A stretch of 64,000 nt of DNA from Galaxea fascicularis (lineage: Eukaryota > Cnidaria > Anthozoa > Scleractinia > Euphylliidae), in assembly GCA_948470475.1 (NCBI GenBank), contig OX419342.1:16709010-16773009 (forward strand). The letters are read 5' to 3'. The notes below the pieces were generated by a model, which saw nothing but the letters and a program-made list of their open reading frames with translations, was not told where the DNA came from and made no database searches. The translations under genes were made by a program, and so were the position numbers. Positions within the stretch are counted from its first letter, which is position 1. The number at the start of each line of letters is the position of its first letter. This document shows positions 42,630 to 53,959 of the stretch, piece by piece.

Positions 42630-42880
42630 AGTGCTGGTAGCTTTGTTCCGATAAAATAAGCTTTTTTATTACTACTCAGTTTGAAGTACCGAATACCTAT
42701 AGTGTTTTTTTCATAAGTGGAAGAAAATTTGTTTTCATACCCCTTAATGATCTTGTCTATGAGATGGCTAGAGAAGGAGTTGCGTTGAAGAGTTATCAGT
42801 AGTTGTTGAAGATCTTTTCCCACCCAGTGATGTTGTTGATCATTTTAAAAATTCTATCAACCAGTGTGTAAATCAGACAC
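42630..42880 (-). pseudogene. Penelope-like element, C-terminal reverse transcriptase part (5' coding piece)
   Basis: Minus-strand fragments LVDRIFKMINNITGW, then after a frameshift RNSFSSHLIDKIIKGYENKF and TIGIRYFKL match the end of the PLE reverse transcriptase and the linker that leads to the GIY-YIG domain. The continuation (THKKLKHLLDFFCKD) is at 26716, beyond the Polinton. So the PLE was split by the Polinton. Confidence 0.75.
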
Positions 42881-42884
42881 ACAT

Positions 42885-42930
42885 GTCTTTAAAAAGTTGT
42901 ATCGTGAGGTTAAAATTTTTATTAGTTCCT
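42885..42930 (+). mobile_element. Penelope pLTR fragment, inverted relative to the PLE
   Basis: CATGTCTTTAAAAAGTTGTA onward matches the 24171-24220 region in reverse orientation over about 45 bp (GTTGTATC(G/A)TGAG(G/C)TTAAAATTTTT). The match starts at the cleavage triplet GTC of the hammerhead-like motif. Confidence 0.6.
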
Positions 42931-44664
42931 GTGTAAGCAGTAAAATCGATCATACATTGCTCCTAAATCAAATGCGTTGCCTGCCTGAATACGATCTCAT
43001 GGCTGGAAAGCATTCCTCCCTTTTTCGTTTTTTGTCTTTGCATTCCCTGTTGCATTCTTCCTTTGTGTGACAAGAGAAATTACCGATCAACCGCACGGTG
43101 ATCATAGTCGCCTTTGAGATTTCGAAGGTCAATTCTCGCAGCTTGTGTTCTTTATCTTATATTTTCCATTTTCCAACTCAACAAAGGTATATTTTATTTA
43201 AGGATCGAACGAAAGCCCCCTTCGTTACATCTCCCCTTCTTTACCGATGGTCCACATGTGAACAGTATCTGCAGAGGAAAAATCTTTGTATTACCCCTGA
43301 AACTTGCGCTTGCAAACGTTAGGCCAAGACGACTGTGAATACAAAAGCAATACTCACCAGGAGAGGGACAGGAGGAGCGTTCAATTCAAGTTTAATGAAC
43401 AAATTAATCAGAATCGAGTACTGAGTGAGAGCCATTACACCACCACCTATACCTCAAGTCATGCATGAGTTAAAATCGCTCTTTTCACATCTATACGATG
43501 CAACACTCATTTCACATTCTGTGGTGTTATTCTAACGCCAATTGGAAAAACACATATTAAATTACTCACTTTATGATTAGACACATTGCAATACGTCCTA
43601 GTTTTTCCTAAATCTTGTTGTACTGGAAAACGTCCTGTAACGAGTACACCGGATGTCCAAGAATATCTTGGTCCTTGTGGCTCCGCTTAACTCACACTGC
43701 GTAGTTTGATCACAGTGAGAAACCATACATCACAGTGTTTGTAAATAAGGGAAATACCTGTGTAGTTTTAGTTGTATTTAGCGTTGGATTGCTCTACCTT
43801 TAGGGTACAGTAAGGAGCCAGCACAATATTTTGTTCAGAAGACGAAAACAATTACTACACTCCAACATAAATTCTAATCGTTATAGCCCCTCCAACCCCC
43901 GAGCAGTGGGGAAGTAGAATTTCGCATTCAAAGCACGGAGACTATGTGGCCTAAACTAAACCCAACACATTAACTTTGTGCAACAAAGATTTACATATGG
44001 AACGCTATAGAAAACTGCGCTTATTTCCTTCGTATTGATTTGTTTGAGAAGTAGCAACTCGCGCTTTGAAAGGTCTGAATCGAAGTACATGTGAAGAAAA
44101 CAACGATTATGCAAAATAATAATGAGTTATCAATTTTTTTTAGCAGTGAATTGTTTCCTCCTTTTTAAGCCGTCACACCCTGTTACATTTGACCAACCTT
44201 TTTGTCCCCATTCCCGGGAATTTGCCATTTTTTTTTTTAAATGCTAACGCTCGGAATGTGGCCCGGGGTAGGAGGCCATAAGCACCGCCTGAATTAAATG
44301 GTGCAATACGTGTTCGCTTTACCAAGAGGCTCTAGTTAACGGAGTTCCACTCCATTCAAACATTTAAAACCTCATACCAACGCAAGCGATTCGATTCCTT
44401 TGTACAGGGAAATTACCAGAAAAAGAGAATAATTTGTAGTATCATGGCACACTTATGCAAATTCAGAGTGGTAGTATTCAAACTACATTCTGTAAGAGGA
44501 TGACTATGTATTGAGTTAAATGAGTAGTCTGAAATGTCAACCGACTGTCTCCTTTCAGAGTATTAAGACAGTACATCTGTTAAAGAGACTGATATTTTTT
44601 GTTAATTTTTGCATTTACAAGTCTGTTCACCATCACTCATGCCAACCACTGGTACCTGTTAATA
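42931..44664. other. receptor intron, nothing recognised
   Basis: Non-coding intron DNA between the Penelope pLTR fragment and the MITE. No supported features. Confidence 0.4.
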
Positions 44665-45021
44665 GGGAACTTAAGCAACGACGACGACGACGGCAACGAG
44701 AACGCCACAAAACAATGGGTTTAATGAGCCAAAACAATGCTCTGCACGTGCGTTTTACATTTTGGTACATTTCTTTGCGGTCCTCTTCAAAACAACAACG
44801 TGAAATGACCAAATTTTAGGTTTTCTCGAGAACGTGAGCGCATGACGCGAGCGCGTTTTCTTTGCTTTAACACCGTTCTCAGTAATTTAGGCCCTGGACA
44901 GCTCGCCAGCATTTTTCACGTTAAACAAACTGAGAAAATCGCGAAAGAGTTACAAAAACGAGAAGTTATATTTTGAAATGACGTTCCCGTCGTCGTCGTC
45001 GTTGTCATTGCTTAAGGTCCC
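44665..45021. mobile_element. 357-bp MITE with TA target site, next to the first LRR exon
   Basis: The left end GGGAACTTAAGCAACGACGA (44665) and the right end GTTGTCATTGCTTAAGGTCCC (to 45021) are inverted repeats with a (GAC/GTC)n core; both are flanked by TA. The last 22 bp (TATTGTCATTGCTTAAGGTC + CC) are repeated once more up to 45043. Only 32 bp separate the repeated end from the exon's donor site at 45075. Confidence 0.8.
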
Positions 45022-45075
45022 TATTGTCATTGCTTAAGGTCCCTTGAAAGTATTTTACAAGACTAGTTTACTTAC

Positions 45076-45147
45076 AGCTGCTCCAAATCTGTGTTGCGTC
45101 GGAAAATATTAGCAGGCAACTCATTCAGCTGATTGTAAGATAAATAT
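45076..45147 (-). CDS. LGR receptor, most 5' LRR exon seen
   Basis: A 72-nt exon with acceptor TTTGCAG and donor GTAAG on the minus strand. It encodes YLSYNQLNELPANIF then RRNTDLEQL, with the same 1/2 split-codon phase as the downstream repeats. This is the most upstream exon I could support. No N-terminal cap, LDL-A repeat or signal peptide exon was recognised between here and 64000, so the 5' part is probably beyond the window. Confidence 0.88.
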
Positions 45148-46100
45148 CTGCAAAGTTAGTAAAATGTTAATTAACCTTTATGTACCACACAGTGTTTGAG
45201 CATTTTTCATGTATCAGAACATGCACTGCGCTGTTAAAGAAAATTTATCTTCGCATTCAAGAATTATTAAGGCGGGGAATACCCTGGGTACCAGAGGTTA
45301 TTCTTTTCGTTTGTTTGACTTTTCCAAATCATTTTATTTTATCCTTGGTATTTTGAGAACGGACCTCTGGAGCCAGGGTAGGCGGGGAAAAACAACGATG
45401 GCAAAATAACTGAATGTCAATTAATATATATCTTTTTCCATCATGCATAAACATGATTCAGTTAATTAAGTCAAGCTCCCTTTGCGTGTTTGGTCCTGTT
45501 TACATCAAAGAATTCTACCCAACTACAAGCATGATTGCTTCAGCAAAAAAAAACTAAATTTGGTGGCCTATTCGTGTATACACGATGTTTTGTACTGGAA
45601 TGATAAATCAGCACCGAGAGCTCGTGTTATTCGGAAGACCTCGGAGACTTCAGTGCATTTAATAATAAACTACAAACTATAAACTACATCTGCGCCAACA
45701 AATGAATGAGAAAATTGTTCTCATTTTCAACGTTCGATTTATCTCCGAAAAAAAAACACACAAAATAAAGTTAAAGGCCACAGGTAGCCTATACTCATGC
45801 GCAGGTTACAACTTGTACAAAATAGGTACGCAGTGGGTACATAGCGGGACAAGCAATTTGAAAACCTTTGGCGTCTGACAACTTGAAGTAATACATGAGA
45901 AAAGCTAATCTGAAAAGGTGCATCATAAATGTGAGAGTAGACAATGAAGATGCAGGAGGGAGGATAAGTGCTGTAACGCAATATATCGTTTTCATTACAA
46001 GGAATCATGAGGCGAATAGCAAAGCGAGGAGCGTTGAAAAATTATAGATAGAATTAACTAGTTATTACTGTCGATAAGTGCCAAGGAGCAATTACCTATA
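45148..46100. other. upstream of the first LRR exon seen, nothing recognised
   Basis: Searched on the minus strand for Cys-rich LRR cap or LDL-A exons; none was found. No repeat identified. Confidence 0.4.
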
Positions 46101-46104
46101 AGCG

Positions 46105-46612
46105 CATACTGTTCAATTTGTTAGAAATTTCTATGACCCTAGTTTAACAGAAAGCAGCCTGGATCTTTTTAAATGTCTCAGGCTATTCTCAGTGTCAAAA
46201 TACAGTCTGCGGAGAATTCTCGATACGGAAACGCTGATCACGAAGAATCTCACTTGCACTGCAACTTTGAACAAAGGACTGGACATTTTCCTCTTCCCAG
46301 ATCGGTTTTCTGACAGCTTGTTTAAACACCACAACTCCATCGAGAAAGAAAAATACGTGACAATCATTGGCGGTTATGAAGAAGGAGAATATGAGTTTTG
46401 TCATATAGTCCATTGTTTTGCTCTTAATACAAATAAATGGCATTTGCTAAGTCCACTGACCAATATTCTTGGTTGTGCTGGTATATATTCCGGACTTTGT
46501 GGTGGTCGTGTTTATGTGTAGAAATAGTGAGAACTTCACCACTATCAGTTGTTTCAATCCACAGAAGAATACATGTTACTTCATAGAAGGGGGACCTTTA
46601 TGTTACTGGTGA
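46105..46612 (+). pseudogene. kelch-like (KLHL) gene fragment: BACK end and first kelch repeat
   Basis: The plus frame reads SLDLFKCLRLFSVSKYSLRR, TATLNKGLDIFLFPDRF (end of a BACK domain), then YVTIIGGYEEGEYEF, CFALNTNKWHLLSPL and YSGLCGGRVYV (first kelch repeat and start of the second). A stop follows at about 46519, and the next kelch strand (ISCFNPQKNTCYF) is in another frame. No BTB domain was seen upstream. It is a broken copy or an old exon of a KLHL protein; such proteins are cullin-3 adaptors. Confidence 0.6.
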
Positions 46613-48129
46613 CATTATAAAGACTAGCCTCGGAGCCTCGCGTCTTCGCTCGGCCGCTCGTTGTCAACAAAAGGATCCAAAAGAGAAAAGATCACAAAGT
46701 TATTTAAATGCGTGCAAAAGATGCTACACGTGCACTTTAGTTTGAAAGTGACTTTGGACTCCAAAGCAGATTTTCGGTCGATTTAAAAAAAAACAACGTA
46801 GAGTATACACGCTCTGATTGCTATATTATACGCACTCAAATCTTAGTCACGCTCTGAATCATAGGAATTCTCGCCGGACTTCAACAGTTAACACCGAGTG
46901 GCTGCTGGCCGATTTTAGCACGCGGTTAGCTCGATTTTGGTAAACAGTTAGCACGTTCGCCGATTGAATATGTAGCAAATCTACAATATTTTTCGCTAAT
47001 GGTTGTCAAGGATTAGACTGTTACGCCGGACGATTTCGAGTTACTTCACACTTCAAATGAGTGGTTCACTGGCCGATTTTTGAGCTTGCTAGCTCGATTT
47101 GGAACAAGCAGGTTCCCACAAAACACTTCACTAAAGTGCACACAAGTATTTAATAATATGAAAACTTTAAGCTAAAAGCACAGAAACCAGCATCAGTTTT
47201 TACTGAACACAGCACGACCACAAGCCCTGGCAGCTGGAAAAATCTACGAGACTTTGGTTGTTTTGCCGTTTAGAAAACCATGCACAAGGCTTGTGATGTT
47301 TAATTGACACGTAAAATCTCGCATTACGATTGGTTGAAGACGGGATAAGCATATGTTACTTATTACGTCAAATATGTTCAGGCACAAATTTACATGCACA
47401 AATGTCACTCCAAAAATACGGAGAAACAGAGGACATTTTACAACTCATGCGCTACGTGCGCATGAGTAATAAACCTTAAAATCCATAAAGTCTTTAAAGT
47501 TCAAGACCGATCAAGGCCAGCCTAGGGTATCTATTTCGTCAGTTAAAATATCCGGGCATGTTATTTTTATTGAAAAAAAGAGAGATTTTGCATCAAAAAG
47601 AGTTTAATTTCCAGAAGACCGGTTTATCTCTCCCTCATGGCCATGTCCCTTTGTTTTGCTCTTCAGACAATTTCATTTATTGACTGCTGTACCTTTGCTG
47701 ACCCGTTTCTCGATATAATTTCATGCATAGATTCTTCGTCGTGTCGACCCGTCTTACCAGAAGTCAGATCGCGATATTCACAGCGGAAGCAAAATCGAGT
47801 TCACGGAAGTCAACTGCACCTTCTTTTAACTTTATGACTATAATTTATAAAGCATCAAACTCTTTACTTATGCCAATTTATAGACGGTCAACTTCCAAAG
47901 ATTTTAATTTACAAAAACACCCAGCATACATAATTTGAATACTCGCTTAACAACAAGATCTACTTTCCGTGTACAAAAAAAAATCGCACAAAACTATGGC
48001 AAGTTTATTAATAATGTCAGATATAATGGAATGAACTTTGAGAGAATTTCAAAATTGTAACGCATCCAAAACAGAGCAAACTATCTATTTCATTATATCA
48101 GCTACTGGCTGATAAAACTACACGCAGCG

Positions 48130-48295
48130 TATTTTTCGTTCTAAGACCGTAAGGCCGGCAGACAAACACGCTACGAACAATGTATATTCTTCGTTCTAAA
48201 ACCGTGAGGCTACAAACACGCTAAACACAATTTAAATTCTTCGTTCTAAAGTGTGAGGACACAAACACTCTACACACACTGTATATTCTTCGTAA
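48130..48295 (+). repeat. ~58-bp tandem repeat, three copies
   Basis: Each copy has TTCTTCGTTCTAAA, a CGTGAGG-type spacer, ACAAACACGCTA and ACAATGTATA-like blocks (copies start near 48138, 48196 and 48245). Decreasing similarity from copy to copy. Confidence 0.7.
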
Positions 48296-48504
48296 AAGCA
48301 GCAATATCTCTCTTGAAGTTTTTTTTCGACTTTACTGATTTTATTTTGACCACCATTGTTCTTTGGGTTCTATGTTTAAACAGTAAGCATTATCTAGACA
48401 GTAGGGCAGGGTATATGCGCAGTATATGCCAAGGGTTTGGTACCAGTCAGCGATCTCACAAGATGTGACAGTATACCATGTTAAAAGATAAGCCCCGTTG
48501 TGGA

Positions 48505-48556
48505 CTAGGTGATGGCTAGGTCATGGCTAGGTCATGGCTAGGTCATGGCTAGGTAA
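48505..48556 (+). repeat. 11-12 bp minisatellite
   Basis: ATGGCTAGGTC repeated four times in a row, then GGCTAGGTAAATC leads into the longer direct repeat. Confidence 0.85.
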
Positions 48557-49199
48557 ATCATTCATTCAAACTGTCTCGGTGAAATGCGTTCCTGTATAGT
48601 AATAAGAGTGCCGACAAAAATGGGTTCCTGCATACCAATTTGGATTTCCTGCATACTAAAAAGGATGTCGGCAAAAGTCTCATTAGTGTATAGGTATCAG
48701 GGTATAGGTAAATCATTAATATTCAAACTTCCTTGGTAAAATGCCTAAGGAGCTCGACAAAAATGCGTTCCCACATACCAATCAAAACCGTCCTCCTTAC
48801 TAATACGGACGTCGAAAAAAAAACTCAGGCTTGCCTAGGCTTGCCCAGTCTCTTTTATCCCCACTTCCATGGCTCATGTAGAATCTGTTATGCGTTTAAA
48901 AAAAACTGAACGCGCTTTCACTTGGCGGTATCACTTATGCAATTCGTTTGCTGGGAAAAACTTTTCGATACCCTATAATCTTTAAAACATTGCTCCAGAC
49001 ATGCAAGTCGTGTCTTATCGGTCCGGTTTTTCAGCCAAGGTATGCCACTAATAGAAGACAAATCGAGATTAGCCCGTTTCAGTGTTTGATTTTCGCTGCA
49101 TTTAATATCAAAGTTAACGATATTTGTTGGTTCAAAAGCCCATGAATTAATGAAACATGAATAACATGACACAAAACATATTGCTCTTCACCTTAGAAA

Positions 49200-49377
49200 A
49201 TATATTGGAAACAATATTTATCTTACAGGGTTTAAAATTTGGTGCCCAACATCTCAAAAGTGGCACCTTGATTGCAAATTTTGTGATGGCAACTTAAGAA
49301 GATACATGACTTTTCCAATGCTGGAAAGGAATAATTTTCCTATACTGCATGTACTGCAACAAAACACTACTTTATAG
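49200..49377 (+). pseudogene. second kelch fragment
   Basis: The plus frame reads GNNIYLTGFKIWCPTSQKWH, then DCKFCDGNLRRYMTFPMLER and NNFPILHVLQ, ending at TAG. GNNIYLTG...WCPTSQKWH is a kelch blade; MLERNNF is the usual start of the next. Same strand as 46105-46612, 2.6 kb downstream, so both are likely parts of one former KLHL gene. One blade glycine is missing. Confidence 0.45.
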
Positions 49378-49440
49378 AACCAGTGCTTTTCCAACAACCA
49401 CGCAAATACGAATAAATAGGGAAATAAAATCGTAAATGGA

Positions 49441-52400
49441 AAAGAGGGGGGGGGGGGGGGTGTAATAAAAAAATAATAATAATAATAGCATTTATTTAAT
49501 CACGATTAAAAGTTCAGCAAAGCTGATGTGGTCGTGTACAATAAATTAAACCTCCTAAACTAATCACAATAAAACTTATATAAGAATTCTACGTATTTAC
49601 AAGATATGTGGCTAAAAAATACTCTTGAGTGACTTTTTAAAAGCGTCAATATCGCAAATTGATCTCATTTGGTTTTCCAGGGCATTCCACCAAATAATTG
49701 ACTTGTATGAACATGATTTCTTGATCATATCAGTCCTAGGCCTGGGTAACTTGAAAGTCATTTTCCTCCTGAGATCGTAGCTACTTACATATTTTACAAA
49801 AAGACAGTTCATAGGACATGGTAAAAAATGATAATAAGCCTGATGCGCTAAAATTAATAGTCGTTTCTCATACATAGTCTCGAAGGTATTCCATTTTACT
49901 GCGGTAAGAACCTCCTTGCTTGGCGTACACCAATCTAAGTTAAATATTATTTTTGCCGCTCTGACATGTATGGATTCCAGGTTTGAGAAAAACGTTTGAC
50001 CACAAGAGCCCCAAACCAACATACCATACGTAACAGAGGGCAGAATAACCCCAAAATAGAAATCACCTGCCTGTCTAGGCAGGAAGCACAGCGATTTAAG
50101 TAAGTTCAGCTTCTGCGTGAACGACTTTGCTAGTTCCGATACATGATGATCCCATTTAAGAGCGTTGTCTATCTGGACACCTAAGCATCTTGTAGAAACC
50201 ACCTCCTCGATCACATAATCACCCATCTTAATAGCTTGCTTTGGCCCAGTCAGTTGCCCGCGTCCACTGAGCAGCATATATTCCGTCTTGGTAGGATGGG
50301 GAGTGAGACAGTTCTCACAACACCATGTATATAACCTTGCTAGGACTTCATTTAACTTGGAAGCCACCAGATCAAAAGTAGGAGCCGAGACATACACGGT
50401 GGTATCGTCTGCGTACATGTGAAGCTGTGGGTCGCCATCTATTCCCTCAGTGATATCAGGCAGGTCATTACAGAAAAGGGAAAACAGGGTGGGGCCCAGC
50501 ACCGACCCTTGTGGTACACCAAAAGTAACTGGCATAGCTTGAGATTGACACCCATTAATTGTTGTTACTTGTGTTCTTCCAGAGAGATAATCTTTTATCC
50601 AACACCATAAATCCGCAGCCACACCGACACTCTGAAGTTTTCGGAGCAAAATAGAGTGAGGAATCGCATCAAATGCCTTACAAAAGTCAACGAATATCAC
50701 ACCTACAACATATTTCTTGTCGAGCGCTCGTCTCCAGTCATCTTCACTAGCAACAGCTCAGTGGAATGACCTTTTTTGTACTCCCACTGATGAGGGTTTC
50801 CAAGTCCCTGTCCAGTAACATGCTTGTTAATAGTTGACGCCACGACAGACTCCATCAATTTTCCTGGCACACTTAGAAGCGAAATAGGTCTGTAATTATG
50901 CTTATCAGTTTCATCGTCACATTTATAGAGAGCTGAAATTTTTGCAGCCTTCCATGTAGCCGGTGCAGTGTTGCAGGTGGCGCTTATGTTAAATACAGAC
51001 AACAAGGATGGAATAATTGAGTCACCAGCAAACTTAAAAAGTTTAGGGGCAACACTGTCGGGTCCCGCGGCTTTATCGGCTTTCAATTTAGCCATCGAGC
51101 TAACAATACCCTCATATGATAGATTTATGTTCATAACACAAGGCGCGATGGTAGAAACATGAACATTGCTATGAGTCAAATTGGTATTTGGCAATTCGTT
51201 GGCCAGTTTTGCGCCAATAGTTGAGAAATGCTCATTAAGTATGTTGGCCTTATCCAGGTCAGAGGTAACAACTTTTCCATCCGCATTTCTGATCCCTAAT
51301 ATCGGGAGAATTAATTTGTCGTTTGTCGCATTTCTTACCAGTCTCCAGTAGGATTTACAATCCTTCACTTCATTGAACAGTTCCAAATAGTACTTGCTCT
51401 TAGAGAGCCTTACTTCCATGGTCACTCTACTCCGCAACTCCCGATACTCAGCCCACAGATTTGGATCACCCAGACGTTGTGCCTTTTTAAGCGTTTTAAA
51501 ACGTTTATTCATCAAATGCCGTATTTGCGGTGTTATGCAAGGTACCGAGACGCTCCTAACTTCAACTTCCCTGTAAGGCGCGTGCATCTGACAGATACCA
51601 TTGAATATGTGTGACCACGCCCAATAGCAATCGTCCGGATCATCAAACACGGAACAGACTGACCACGGCGCATTTTCAATATCCTTCACAAAAGCTGTTT
51701 GGTCAAATCTTTTGAAAGTGCGGGCCCTGACTATTTTGGTGGGCGGCCTTTTTATTTTGGACCATATTGTAGCAAGAACCAGCTTATGATCGGAGATTCC
51801 TAACTCAGTTGTTTTAATAGCTCCCTTGATAATCTCCGGCGTACTGGTAATAACCAAGTCAATCAGGGTCTGTGTGTCACTTGTAACTCTTGTTGGCTGG
51901 TTCCTGTCGTTCATTACGCTATAGTTAAATTGCTGCAGTATATCTTGTAATTTCCTACCTGCATATGATTTAACCCCCTCGTAACTACGAAATAGTCCGA
52001 ATTGAAGTCGCCTACGACCAACACATTCCTATGCTTAAGCCACACTTTCTCCAGACAATCATAAAATCGGCTGTAGAACTGGAAGTCAGAAGGAGGTCGA
52101 TAGCAATTTCCTAAGATTAACGCAGACGATTTATGCATAATTTTGATCCAGATTAATTCAATATCAGAAGACTCCAGGGATTTGAGCCTTGAATAACAAA
52201 TATGGTTCGCAATGTAAATTAAACAGCCACCTCCATCTTGTCCCGTATTTCTGTCCCTTCTAACAATCTTATAGTTGTCCACATGTAATTGCTTGTCCGA
52301 TATGCTCTCATCCAAGAAGGTTTCAGTTATTGCTAAAATGTCAAAGCGACACACTCTAAGCAATAGTTTGATTTCATCCATCTTATTTCTCAAGCCTCGA

Positions 52401-52740
52401 ACATTCAATTGTGCTACACTGAAATTATTCGAGCCACGGTTGATTTCACTCGCAAAGTTCAATAAATAATCTTCTCCTTGCGCAGATATGCCTTGCCATC
52501 CAGGGTTTAATTCAACATCACCAGAAAGTAAAAGTATCTGTCTAGTAGCCACCGAGTTTGCATAGTACGAAGCTCTGCCTGAACTCCAGGAACCCTTGAA
52601 TCTGCAAAAACTACCAGAAGCCGCCGGCTTGAAGTTGAAGTCGCCACCAAAAGTCCGAAGACAAATAACACCCTCAATTTCGGAATTTAGCGTTTCTGGT
52701 ACAAAAATAGCAATGTGCCGATGAGGAGGATACTTAGCTG
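49441..52740 (-). pseudogene. LINE C: nearly full-length CR1-like non-LTR retrotransposon
   Basis: Three minus frames in order: 52552-51914, APE-type endonuclease (VAQLNVRGLRNKMDE, LAITETFLDESI, DGGGCLIYI, VLVVGDFNSDYF); 51914-50703, endonuclease end (GISDHKLVLATI) and the start of the reverse transcriptase (AAGPDSVAPKLF, KHNYRPISLLSVPGKLMES); 50700-49612, the rest of the reverse transcriptase (FVDFCKAFDAIPHSILL, GVPQGSVLGPTLFSLF, MYADDTTVYV active site). Frameshifts separate the frames at about 51914 and 50705. The 3' end is an (ATT)n tail, with a run of G beyond it (49444-49462). Confidence 0.88.
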
Positions 52741-53109
52741 CATTATATTGATTTTATTATATTGATGATATTTAGATGCGTTAAAACCAAGCCTAAAAGT
52801 AGAAAACATCTTGCAACCTTGGAGCTATTGCAAAGCGTGACCGCCATGTTGTACAGTAACATCAGTCTGAATTAAGAGGGGGAAGGGCTACTTCCCATTT
52901 TTAGACCTGAGGAGGGAGGGCCTGGCAAAAATTTTCATCTATCACAATATTCCCCCCCCCCCCTTTATAACTAATGGCCGGCCCTAAATCCCTGCAATAT
53001 CGCTGTGCTATTCAACATCCCAGTGAAAGACAGCACTCCTACCTGATGATGGATAGTGAAGATGCTTGCTTTATCATAGTTAGTCCCCCTCCACTAACTA
53101 TGGTGTTAT

Positions 53110-53460
53110 TTCCGAGATGAGGCGGTGGAGAAAATGAGCCTCATCGATATCCTGAAGACAGCCGAAAGTGTGTGCGACGCTCTCGGCTTCAAGTTAGGCA
53201 AATTCTGGAAAACGTAGGTGAGCGATCTCGAAAAGATGCCTTGGACCAGTCTATATCTCACATCCCTGGAAGTTAAGGGGTTCGGGGAGGTTACTAGTGA
53301 AGCAAAACAACCACAAGATCGGATTTGGATGCTGTTTATGACGGTCCCAGTGGTCCCAAGTGGAAAAATTTTAGTAAAAGAGTCAAATCAGAGAACAATT
53401 ACCTTAATGAAGTTCAATGTTCTGAAACAATTGTCACAAAAGGCGAAGAACCAATGGACC
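53110..53460 (+). repeat. dispersed repeat, copy 2 (partner at 20655-21010 on the other strand)
   Basis: Aligns with the other copy over its whole length. Here the reading is SLIDILKTAESVCDAL and LGKFWKT, a stop, then DLEKMPWTSLYLTSLEVKGF. The gene of origin is unknown. It continues into a GGAAATTT-rich stretch (53490-53620) that looks like the remains of another repeat. Confidence 0.7.
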
Positions 53461-53862
53461 TTGACCTTATTAGAGGTTGTTTACCATTTACCCAAAACAT
53501 CCGGAAATTTCGGATGGAATGTAAATGGAAGACAATTTTTTTCTTCCCGAACGGAAATTTCCAAGGGAAAACAGAATTTCTTGAAAGGTAGTCCAAAATT
53601 CCAAAATTTCCAAATTTCATATGTTGGATTTTACTAGTTCCAGGCCTTTTGGCTTGGATCACCTTTCATCGTTAGGCTACTAAGGTAGTAAAAGATGGCT
53701 TCGCAAATGTTCCAGTGTGTAGCGTGTGGGCTTTTGGCGCCTGATATGGCTCTTCATTTGTCTCACGAGTGTGTTGGGGATACCTCCCCACAATACAGTG
53801 AGCAACCTGAATAATATACGCTTTCTGTGAGTGTTTCTTTATGTGCAAAAGACCGGATAACC

Positions 53863-53889
53863 ACACACACACACACACACACACACACA
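53863..53889 (+). repeat. (CA)n microsatellite
   Basis: About 13 CA units. Confidence 0.95.
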
Positions 53890-53959
53890 ATTACGACTAT
53901 ATTTAAAAGCGGGAACGGGGAATGTGGGAATGGGAATAGACATGGAAAATGGGGCAAAG

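Larger units (their letters stand above)
46613..49200. other. intergenic with local tandem repeats
   Basis: No gene supported. It holds a ~58-bp tandem repeat (48130-48295), a 12-bp repeat (48505-48556) and a diverged ~160-bp direct repeat (48555-48830), listed separately. The part 46620-47480 has transposon-like character (CCTCGGAGCCTCGCG near 46627) but no ends were fixed. Confidence 0.4.

Noticed and set aside
46615..47480. DNA transposon suggested by CG-rich start and GCGCATGAG-type palindromes
   Set aside because: No matching inverted ends or target duplication could be found by eye.
48130..48556. CRISPR-like array
   Set aside because: Repeats are adjacent tandem units without unique spacers, in a eukaryotic genome.
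49220..49260. LRR exon donor (CTTACAGGG on the plus strand)
   Set aside because: The 72 nt upstream on the minus strand contain a stop in the required frame; the plus-strand reading is kelch-like.
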